From Bathynomus jamesi (lineage: Eukaryota > Arthropoda > Malacostraca > Isopoda > Cirolanidae): a stretch of 64,000 nt of DNA. This document shows, piece by piece, positions 55,443-64,000 of this stretch. Positions within the stretch are counted from its first letter, which is position 1, and every line of letters begins with the position of its first letter. The position numbers and the translations under genes are program-made. Below the pieces are notes generated by a model. It worked only from the letters and a program-made list of their open reading frames with translations, had not been told where the DNA came from and made no database searches. The stretch covers positions 238,501 to 302,500 of the forward strand of contig JAJOZX010000942.1 in assembly GCA_023014485.1 (NCBI GenBank), read 5' to 3'.

Positions 55443-56434
55443 ATGCCGTCGCAGAAAGCGTCGTGTGTTAGGTGTAGGGTAAACCGGCGGTATTCGGAAT
55501 TTAAAGATTATAACGGCGGTCCTATGGCGATTACCGAGAGATCAGTTTGTTTCTTTTGCGAGTTAATGGAGGAAATAGTTGACAAAACGCAGTGTACGTG
55601 AGGTAACGGAAAGACTTGCAACGCTTGATGAGGGCAGGGGTAGGGCTACGGTTGACGAAAGCCAAACCAATACTAATGTTGAAGACGTTAGTAATTTGAA
55701 GGGTGAGGTGCGTAACCTAGTTTCTAGTTTAGGTAGCTTGTCGGGAAGGTTGGATAGAATTGAGGAAGGGGTTAAGGTTGGTCCGAGAGTAGTAGATGGG
55801 GAGGAATTTAGAGAAGTTAAGGGTGGAGCTAGGCCGCGTACGTTAGGTGATAGGAATCCCCCCCCTATCGAGGTTTCGAACCCTTTCGCCCATTTGGAAA
55901 GGGACGTGAATGAGGGGGAAACTATTTTAATTGGGGACTCTTTAGTGCGCCACATGGACAAAGTTCGTTGAACGGCATCCAACCAAGAGGAGGGTCTGTC
56001 TCCCAGGGGCCAGGGTTGACAGAGTTAGAGACGAAGTGGATAGGATTGACGTTGCCTCCCGTCACTCGATGTTGGTGACGATGGTAGGAGGCAACGACTC
56101 GTATAGGCCCGATACGAGAGTGCCTGACCTTTTGGAGAGATATAGGGGGTTAATTAGGTCCCTGAAGGCGAGGTCAGATAGGTCTTTAGTTCTAGGTATT
56201 ACCCCTAGGCACGGGTTGGGTCTTAGGATTACGTCAAAAACAATATTTTTGAATAATAAATTAGAAGAGATTTGTGCTGAGGAAAATGTACCCTTCGTAA
56301 AGCTGTGGTCCGAATTCAGTGATCCTAGCCTTTTTATAAAAGATGGGGTGCATTTTAATGAAATAGGTAATGCTAGGCTAGGTAGGTTAATGACGAAAAC
56401 GTGCGAAAGCTGTATAGGTCGAAGCCTTCTTTAA
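55443..56434 (+). pseudogene. CR1-like LINE ORF1 with zinc ribbon, coiled coil and SGNH esterase
   Basis: 55443-55601 encodes MPSQKASCVRCRVNRRYSEF with two CxxC pairs (CVRC, CFFC). 55579-55971 is a coiled-coil-like stretch (LKGEVRNLVSSLGSLSGRL), ending in the esterase block I ILIGDSLVRHM. 56036-56434 continues with block III MVGGNDSYRP and block V DGVHFNEIG. The Gly-Asp-Ser, Gly-x-Asn-Asp and Asp-x-x-His residues of an SGNH hydrolase are all present. Two frame changes (near 55590 and 55970). This esterase is known from CR1-group ORF1 proteins; its role in transposition is unsettled. Confidence 0.82.
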
Positions 56435-56465
56435 ACGTTGTGGGTCCGGGGAACGCGGGCCCGAC

Positions 56466-59220
56466 GTGAAAAATAGTTTAAAACGCCGGCCCGTGGTAAA
56501 AAATAACTTAAACGTCTTTTATTGTAACGCGCGTAGTATTAGAAATAAATTAAACGAATTTAAGGCGATAATTTATTCCGGCAACTACGATATAGTTGCT
56601 ATCACTGAAACGTGGTTAAATACCGTGACTCGGGACTTGTTGGGGGAACTTGATATACCGGGTTTTAAACTCTTTACTAATGATAGGTTACATAGGTTTG
56701 GTGGCGGCGTTTTGCTGTACATTCGTAATTCCCTTAGGGCTATCGAGGTTAAGATAGATTTTCCGGCAGCAATTAATGCGATATGCGTTGAAGTTAGGGC
56801 GCGTAGTATTAGTTTTAATTTTGTTGTTGTTTATAGACCTCCCGTTCAACCCTCGACACCGATACTAGATTTTACTCACTTCTTGGTAACTTTATTGACA
56901 ATCGGAATAGTATAATTGTCGGAGACTTTAACTGCCCTAATGTTAATTACGAGACTTTTACTGGTAATGAGGAGGGTTTGAGATTGATTGAGTTCATGGA
57001 GGATAATTTTTTACGACAGATAGTTACCGAACCAACGCGCGGTGACAATATTTTAGATTTGGTGATGACGAACGGCGAAAATATAGTCGATAGTTTAGAA
57101 GTAGGCGAGAGTTTAGGATGTAGTGATCATCAAATTCTTAGGTTTAAGTTATTGATAGAAAACACTAAGGATAGTAACGTAATAGAAGTCCCTGATTTTC
57201 GTAGGGCTAATTTTGATAGTTTTGCGGATAGGATGAGAGTAGTGGACTGGGATAACTTATTTATGGGTAATGACACAAATTTGCATTGGGAGGCGTTTAA
57301 AGAAAGTTTTATGAATATTGAAAGGGAGTTTATTCCTCGTAGGCCCAAGCGCGCTAGAAATCATGGTAGGCCCAAGTGGTGGACTAGGGAAATAGGCGAG
57401 TTCATAAACGAGCGTAACAGAGCGTATAGACTTAATAAGCGCAATGGCACGGCAGCTAACTTTAATAGATATATCGAGCTTAGACGTCAGGTTAAAAGAT
57501 CAGTTAGGAATGCTAAGCGTAATTTAGAGATACTTATAGCTGCGGATAGTAAACATAATCCAAAAAAGTTTTTTGAATACGTCAATAATCGTAAGCCGAT
57601 AAAAGATAACATAGGCCCTCTAGTGGATGTTAACGGCGCTTTGGCTTCTGACGCTCAGGCGATGGCGGGTATTTTCAATAACTTTTTTGCGACAGTTTTT
57701 ACCGTAGAAGACGTAAATAATGTCCCCGACGTGGACGATATCGTTCCATTTAGTAGCGAGACTATTTTGGATGAAATAACTGTTTACGAGGGTGAGATTG
57801 CGCATTATATCGATAGGCTAAAAGTTAGCAAGGCTCCAGGCCCTGACGCTTTTTATCCCAGACATTTGAAAGACGTTATCGTAGGCCCCTTAACGAAGAT
57901 TTTTAATCAGTCTCTCGAAACGGGGATTATTCCTGAAGACTTCAAATTAGCTAACGTCACGCCATTTTTAAAAAAGGCGACCGCACGGTACTAGCAATTA
58001 TAGGCCCATTAGCTTAACGTCAATTGTAGGTAAACTTTTGGAATCCGTAGTTAGGGATCGTATCATCGATCACTTAGAAAGTCGAGATTTGATTAATAGT
58101 AGTCAGCATGGGTTTCGACGCCACAGATCTTGTTTAACTAATTTGTTAGAATTTTATAGCGAAATAGTGCGCGAATACGATAGGCATAGAGCGGCTGACG
58201 TTATTTATTTAGATTTTAAAAAGGCGTTCGATACAGTTCCGCGGTCAGGTAGCTAACTGGTTAAAGGAATGGCTTCGTGCTAGGAGACAGAGGGTCGTTG
58301 TTAATGGTAGTGAATCGGGGTGGTTGGATGTAGGTAGCGGTGTCCCACAGGGTTCAGTGTTAGGCCCATTGCTATTCGTAATTTACATTAACGACATAAA
58401 TGTAGGATTGACTAGTAACGAGTCAAAATTCGCTGACGATACTAAAATAGGCGATAAGGTTGTTAACGAGTTCGATAGAAATAGGCTCCAAGACGATGTA
58501 AATAGGATTATGGAGTGGACGGATAAGTGGCAGATGCAATTTAACGTAGACAAATGTAAAGTTTTGCATGTAGGTTCTCGTAACAATAATTACACGTACA
58601 CGATGGATGATAGAGAGTTAGCGAGCGTTGACGAGGAAGTAGATTTAGGCGTACGCGTATCTAAGGATTTAAAGTTAGGAACCAGTGCCTGGAGTCTTGC
58701 GCAAAAGCTAATAGGATGTTAGGCTTCATAGCGCGTAATTTCGAATTTAAATCGAAGAAAATTATATTGCCCCTTTACAAGTCCCTAGTCAGGCCTCATT
58801 TAGAATATGCCGTTCAGTTTTGGTGCCCGTATTTGCGTGAGGATATTGATAGGTTAGAAAGGGTTCAGCGTCGTGCCACGAAACTAATTCCGTCATTGCG
58901 CAACAAGCCTTATGAAATAGGATTAAAGAGTTAGACTTGCATTCACTCGAAACTAGGAGATTAAGGGGGGAGCTTATTGAAGTTTTCAAAATCGTTAATA
59001 ACATCGATAACGTAAATTTTGACAAACTGTTCACTTTCGATAATAGCAATACTCGTAATAACGGATTTAAGTTGCGTGGCAGACGTTTCATTACTAATAT
59101 CGCTAAAAATTCTTTACGTTTAAAGTAATTGATAAATGGAATAATCTTCCCCGCCCGTCGTGAACTCTACCAGCGTTAATATGTTTAAGAACCGTCTAGA
59201 TAGGCATTTTAAAAATATTA
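56466..59220 (+). pseudogene. CR1-like LINE ORF2: endonuclease and reverse transcriptase
   Basis: Endonuclease: VFYCNARSIRNKLNEF, AITETWLN, GGVLLYIRN, then SDHQILRF at about 57125. Reverse transcriptase: KAPGPDAFYPRHLK, NYRPISLTS, STVGKLLES-like start, VIYLDFKKAFDTVP (motif A), VPQGSVLGPLLFVIYINDI (motif B), SKFADDTKIGD (motif C), LRPHLEYAVQFW near the end. Frame changes near 56910, 57985, 58250, 58715 and 58930. Best-preserved LINE in the window; codons favour G/T-rich forms unlike the I-like element. The 3' end is near 59220 or somewhat beyond, where AATAAAAAAAAAATT appears. Confidence 0.88.
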
Positions 59221-60025
59221 ACGTTGTTTAAAATAAAAAAAAAATTAGCAACAGGAGCTCTGGTGGTGGTGGTCGAGGATGAGTCGTTGACGATAATGCC
59301 AGCTTGTGACATGCCAGCGTGTGATATGCCAGCAAAAAATTAAAAAAAAAAATTAGACTAACACGAACGTAGATGTAGCTCGTAGCGTAAACTAACCCAC
59401 TTTTTGTTTAACTTTACCTACTTTTTTTTTTTCTTCTTATCCTCTCCTTACTTGCATGTCTGTAACTCTCTTTACTTGCATGTCTGTAGTTTGCATGGTA
59501 TGACAGTGAGTTAAGACTGTGTTTGCATGGTTTGTAAGCGTTCTTATTTTACTTCTTTTCATCTTTCACCCCTTTCCTATTCTCTTCGACTATTTTTCCG
59601 ACTTGTCGGCAGTGGCCGGCGGATGATGATGGTGAGTCTTTTTTCTCTTTTTCTGAATGAATGTTAACCCACGAGTGATAGGTGTTGCTACTTACTTAAC
59701 CCTTATTCTTTCTCTTAACCCCCTACTCTTTCCTTTCTCTCGGGCTAACCTTAGAGTGGATCTTAGGGTCTTTGTTAGCCTTAGCTTCTGTAGATCTGTA
59801 GATGATATAAAATAATAAATTTAGGCTCCCTAGGTCTACTCTACAGTCTACACAAATAAAGTGGAAAACAACTAAACAAACACCTCTACTTCAAGGTCAG
59901 ATGACAACTGCCAGAAAATCTGCCAAATTTGTTGAAAAAAAAAAAAATTTTCGTAGGCCACACTTTTTCGTAGGCCAAGGCTTTCAGCCTTTTAGCCTTC
60001 GGGTTAATCCGGCACTGACTGAGCG

Positions 60026-60221
60026 AATATATTGTTTGTATATGAGTAATGTTGTTTCCTACTGGTGTCCAAAGTTTGTGCCTATTAGTACCTTAAGCGT
60101 GTTATGTCTTGACGTACATCTGTTTTTAATGCCCTGAATGTGGTTTGCAAAAGAGGTTGGTGGGTTTGTGGGTGTGGTGTAGCTGTGTTGGTCGGGGAAA
60201 GGAAGTGTTAGCGAGTTTTTT
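60026..60221 (-). pseudogene. Jockey-like LINE, 5' segment of the visible part
   Basis: Minus strand reads traces of HIQGIKNRCTSRHNTLKVL, then ETTLLIYKQYIRSV, which joins SVMDYASPCW at 54295 when the hAT is removed. Ends at a T-run at 60221. Confidence 0.7.
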
Positions 60222-60332
60222 TTTTTTAAGGAGGCACCCTTGATGGACCCAGGTGGCCCTTTGTGCCCCTCAATTTCACATGTTCATAGCTGTGACTAGC
60301 ACTTATTTGTCTTATTTCCATAAACAGCTTTA
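60222..60332 (-). repeat. Short repeat with A-tail, inverted copy of 41700-41812
   Basis: T-run followed by AAGGAGGCACCCTTGATGG. Matches 41700-41812 as reverse complement. 60333-60702 includes GGGCCCTGGGC-type sequence resembling further hAT remnants. Confidence 0.6.
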
Positions 60333-60702
60333 GGGGAAAAATGGTTGGGCTGTAGGTAAACCATGATCAGTGGTGGCCTGAGAATTCTTAGGGCCCTGGG
60401 CAAGAGAAGAATTTGGGGCCCCTTAGAGGTTTGAATTTGATGATCTATAAGCAAGTCGGGCATTTCTAATTTAAATTTCACTTTGCCCTATAATCTATGA
60501 AGCTACAATGAAAGTATCTAAGTACAGTATTCACAGTAATACATTCAATGTAATTAATTCTTATTACAACTGGAGTGGAGAATATTATAATGTATTATAT
60601 CAACAATACATTCTAAACACAAATCATCACAATTTGCCCGATTTGCCCTCCCCTGGGGCCCCCTCTGTCATGATGCTACTGAGTGGCAGCAGTGACTGAA
60701 AC

Positions 60703-62118
60703 CAGGGGCGTAACTAACGGGGGGGGGGACGGGGGAACATGTCCCTCCCAACTTTTGAACTGAGGGGGATAATATAGGTTTTGTCCCCCCCCCAATTTTT
60801 GATCTAAGTTAGCTTGAAATAATCTATGATGAGTAAATCTTTAATTATATTAGTCCTATTAGTATGCTGGAAAGTATTACTGATTCAGTACTAATACTGC
60901 AGTGATAGATACTTTAATGAGACATCTAGTTATTTTTTACTTTAATTATTGCATATATTGTTTTCCTTTAATGTTAAGTATATACTTGATATATGTACAG
61001 GGTGGGCGGAAAGTAGCTCCCTATTTTGGATTGGTAAAAAAATACGTATATTATCCATTTATTTCAGAAGAAATAATATGAAAAGGTAGGCATACATGGT
61101 AGGTTTTCTCTAAAATTCAATGTGGGCTCTAACTCTTTCCACCAGCTTCTGGAGCCGCCCAGGAATGGCGTCCACTGACTTTAGCAGGAACTCCGGCGGG
61201 ATGGAGGACATGACTTCCCGAATTCGGTCCTCCAGTTCTTCCAATGTCCTCGGTTTGGTGCGGTAGACTTCTTCCTTTACCCACCCCCAAAGAAAGAAGT
61301 CGCACGGTGTCAAGTCGTGGCTCCTGGCTGGCCATTGATGTGGACCACGACGACACATCCAACGCCCAGGGAAGTGGGCATCCAGCCCTCACGGACAAGA
61401 AGTGCGGAGGGGCCTCTTGCATAAATATCAGATCGTCGATGTTCTCCCATGTGCTGACAACCGGCCAGACCTCGTTTCGCAACATAGCAAGGTACCGCTC
61501 AGCATTCATGGTGTTGCGCAGAAGGAACGGGCCCACAACCTGATCTGAGGTCATACCACACCACACCGTTACACTGAACCGATTCTGCCGTTTTTCAGCG
61601 GTAACCGTGCGACTTCTTTCTTTGGGGGTGGGTAAAGGAAGAAGTCTACCGCACCAAACCGAGGACATTGGAAGAACTGGAGGACCGAATTCGGGAAGTC
61701 ATGTCCTCCATCCCGCCGGAGTTCCTGCTAAAGTCAGTGGACGCCATTCCTGGCGGCTCCAGAAGCTGGTGGAAAGAGTTGGAGCCCACATTGAATTTTA
61801 GAGAAAACCTACCATGTATGCCTACCTTTTCATATTATTTCTTCTGAAATAAATGGATAATATACGTATTTTTTTACCAATCCAAAATAGGGAGCTACTT
61901 TCCGCCCACCCTGTACATAAGGTAGTTGTGAAAATGCTTCTTTGATATTCCTATTACTATCATAAATATAGATCATTCTCTAAATCATAGTATTTTAAGA
62001 GCATCATTTTGGTCGCAAACACATTACCTACAGGACAGCAGCACAGAAATTCATCGCAGGATTTTTCGTCATTATAGCTGTCCCCCCCACCAACTTTTGA
62101 AAGCTAGTTATGCTCTTG
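60703..62118. mobile_element. Non-autonomous hAT with a fold-back mariner inside
   Basis: Ends CAGGGGCGTAACTA and TAGTTATGCTCTTG, flanked by ACTGAAAC (60695-60702) and ACTGAAAA (62119-62126). No hAT transposase inside. Confidence 0.75.
60998..61913. mobile_element. Fold-back mariner-like element
   Basis: 916 bp flanked by TA. Inverted arms of about 300 bp (60998-61303 and 61607-61913) both carry the same transposase C-terminal codons (TKPRTLEELEDRIREV on the minus strand on the left, on the plus strand on the right). The unique centre (61304-61606) carries VTVWCGMTSDQVVGPFLLR on the minus strand. The transposase is incomplete. Confidence 0.85.
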
Positions 62119-62579
62119 ACTGAAAACAACGGTTCACAAGCCAGAGGCAAAATTACACAGTTACGATCACTACACAATCTAAACTATTGTTATACAAAAG
62201 TTAAAGCAATTTTGTAAAGTTATTCTGCGAAATAGGCAAGAAAATAATTACAAGTTTTACAATATTTACAATTCACCTCAACAAAAGTCAACAGCTAACA
62301 GTGCCGTAGCCAGGACTTCCCAAGGGGGGGGGTCGAAATTGTAGAAAGGCGGACCGTTGTGCAAATTTATTTGGCGCAACGACCTACAGTAGTCACTGCG
62401 GAGGGGGTTTAGAGTAGTTAAGTTTAGAGCAGGGCATTTTTTTACATAGAAGCTACTGGGGTTTTGTCCCAGTGGTCCTTCATATTGCCCCAACAGTCAA
62501 CCTCATTTGTCTCAGCAGTGATGTACCCCTTGCCCCCCTTTTTCAAAAGTACAGTTATTAAACTGTATATATGTTATTT

Positions 62580-62960
62580 AACAAACAAACAAAACAAAAC
62601 ATCTTTATTGCGGGTCATTCACAATCCATCGCCACTTAACCTAACATACAAGTACAATCTTACGTGTTATACACTGAACTTAATACAAAATTAAGGCCAA
62701 CATAGCCACTTAACCTAACTTACAAGTACAAAAATAAGGCCAGCATAGACATTTAACCCAACATACAAATACAATCTATTTAAATTTAAGTACTCATGAC
62801 AATATAATTTTATAATTTTAGGGCATATAATTTTATTTTATAATTATCTTGAACTATTTTGTTTTTACTATTTTTTGCTTTTGTATATCTCGTTGTATAA
62901 GGCCAAACTTTTATTTAAGTTATTTTAGTTGTGTCTATTATTCCTTGATATATTTATTAT
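62580..62960 (-). pseudogene. LINE 3' tail fragment (tentative)
   Basis: Minus strand GACCCGCAATAAAGATG followed by TTTTGTTTTGTTTG looks like a polyadenylation signal plus tail. A 65-75-bp unit with CACTTAACCTAAC recurs three times (62632-62765). No protein trace. 62127-62580 includes hAT-like end sequences (CAGTGCCGTAGCCAGG near 62299). Confidence 0.4.
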
Positions 62961-63238
62961 ATTAAATTTGGATTTTCATAAAGTTTAGAGAATTTATACG
63001 TATTTTTTTGTTAGTCACATAGGTCCAACATGGCCTAGTAGATATTTTTTTTTATATTTTAGGCCATGTTGGTCACATGTGTCCAAAAATTTTAAACTTT
63101 GTTAAAAAAAAAATTTCACTTTTGCTAACCTTTATTTTTCTTTTCTTTTTTTAGTTTATATGTAGAAACTAATAATTTAGCACTTCAAATTGATAGAAAT
63201 CTTTGTATTTACTATATTAGTCGTTAAATTTTAGTAAA

Positions 63239-63526
63239 ATGCCTTTGTCACTTCATCCACAAACATTTTATGGAAAAGAAAAATTTTCAATTGAAAAACA
63301 ATCGAAAGGTCCTTCAATTTCAATGACCAACCCAATTGCTTCTACAAGTGCTCAGACGGCTGAAAGAAATATACAGAATGTTTCAACCAGTTCTGATTCC
63401 GATTTAGAAACCAATGATGATTATTCCACTGATGAAAATTACCAACCTAAAACAAATGAAACTTCTACAAGTGATTCAAGTGATGAACCCTCCAGCTATA
63501 CTAATGAAGATGCAGGTAGATATTAA
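63239..63526 (+). CDS. Acidic Ser-rich protein fragment, unassigned
   Basis: 95 codons from ATG at 63239: MPLSLHPQTFYGKEKFSIEK, then STSSDSDLETNDDYSTDENY and STSDSSDEPSSY. Low complexity and acidic, like the N-terminal region of some piggyBac transposases, and ATGG-CCATATTGGAC-type sequences near 63055-63080 and 63738-63760 could be element ends. Nothing catalytic is present, so the assignment is open. A (TTA)n tract follows at 63627-63659. Confidence 0.3.
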   Translation: MPLSLHPQTFYGKEKFSIEKQSKGPSISMTNPIASTSAQTAERNIQNVSTSSDSDLETNDDYSTDENYQPKTNETSTSDSSDEPSSYTNEDAGRY

Positions 63527-63623
63527 ATGGAAAGCGGTAGACACATCGAGTCAACAAAACTTTTCCTTTACATGTAATAGTGGATTATTTCAGAGCATTC
63601 TTACTTTAAATAATCTAACACCG

Positions 63624-63659
<36 letters not shown>

Positions 63660-63784
63660 TTTGCATGCAAAATGAAAATAAAAAATACGAGTACCTTATT
63701 TACCTATTTATATTTCTTTAGAATATATTATATTATAATGGGCCATATTGGACCAAAATGACCAACAAGTATAAACCATATAAT

Positions 63785-64000
63785 CAGGGGTGGCCAAGTT
63801 TCCTGGAACCAAGAGCCACATATGACGTTTTTCAGATGTACGAGAGCCGCAAAATATTTTAAAAAGAATTTAATTATTAAAAACATATACATATAGTTAT
63901 ACTCACATTATTAAATTGTTTAATTACTGCTTGTAGAAGGCTTAGTTTGGGTCTTCATTTTGGCTGTTAATGCTTTAAAGTCTGGTTGATGTGATGTTAA
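63785..64000. mobile_element. hAT-like repeat, left end (runs off the window)
   Basis: Starts CAGGGGTGGCCAAG with AGAGCCACATATG and GAGAGCCGCAAAATATT downstream, the terminal style of hAT elements. The other end is outside the window. Confidence 0.5.

Larger units (their letters stand above)
54296..60017. mobile_element. hAT element containing a CR1-like LINE
   Basis: Ends CAGGGCTGGATTAAGGG and TTAATCCGGCACTG, both with GTAGGCCAAGGC nearby, flanked by ACTGAGCG at 54288-54295 and 60018-60025. The 8-bp duplication is perfect. A TA tract lies at 54512-54572. Interior holds the hAT C-terminal coding fragment (54882-55154) and then the LINE. Stretches 54296-54880 and 59230-59950 show no other gene. 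Confidence 0.85.

Noticed and set aside
1..64000. CRISPR arrays, rRNA genes or bacterial operons
   Set aside because: No regularly spaced repeats with unique spacers, no rRNA-like conserved blocks; introns and transposon types show animal nuclear DNA.

Overview
This is a stretch of animal nuclear DNA, AT-rich and dominated by transposable elements. The mix of elements (DD41D mariner, CR1-, Jockey- and I-like LINEs, Penelope, several hAT families, Mutator-like and piggyBac-like MITEs, a Polinton) and the intron-containing Nanos-type gene point to an arthropod or another invertebrate. I cannot name the species from sequence alone. There is no bacterial operon structure, CRISPR array or rRNA gene. 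Most long reading frames belong to mobile elements and carry frameshifts.

Region by region. 1-600: remnant of a CR1-like LINE (minus strand). 611-2653: palindromic Penelope-like element. 3351-5955: a mariner split by a fragment of a CRESS single-stranded DNA virus. That fragment has an uninterrupted capsid gene (3909-4580), a 12-bp stem-loop with the TAGTATTAC nonanucleotide, and two iteron-like repeats, and is flanked by a 222-bp duplication of the mariner. 8.1-11 kb: exons of a Nanos-type zinc-finger gene on the minus strand, with a 0.8-kb Mutator-like element inserted inside the second zinc finger and a second partial copy of the zinc-finger exons behind it. 11-20 kb: decayed LINEs, palindromic MITEs and long dispersed duplications. 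20.5-21.7 kb: second mariner copy. 22815-38224: a 15.4-kb Polinton/Maverick with nearly identical 6-bp target duplications. It carries protein-primed DNA polymerase B and accessory frames to the left (minus strand), then ATPase, integrase with chromodomain, minor and major capsid proteins and protease to the right (plus strand), and a duplicated small minus-strand gene near the right end. Its insertion splits an older dispersed repeat.

38.5-43.8 kb: microsatellites, tRNA-like sequences, MITEs and an RTE-like fragment. 43.9-60.2 kb is a nested stack: a Jockey-like LINE (minus strand) is broken into three pieces by an I-like LINE (44407-54048), itself broken by an hAT-like transposon (47495-50652), and by another hAT (54296-60017) that contains a CR1-like LINE with an SGNH-esterase ORF1. 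60.2-64 kb: a non-autonomous hAT with a fold-back mariner inside it, a LINE tail, one unassigned acidic reading frame and the start of another hAT-like repeat.

The most notable items are the endogenous CRESS virus fragment with an open capsid gene and replication origin, the Nanos-like gene broken by a transposon, and the Polinton with its unassigned accessory genes.
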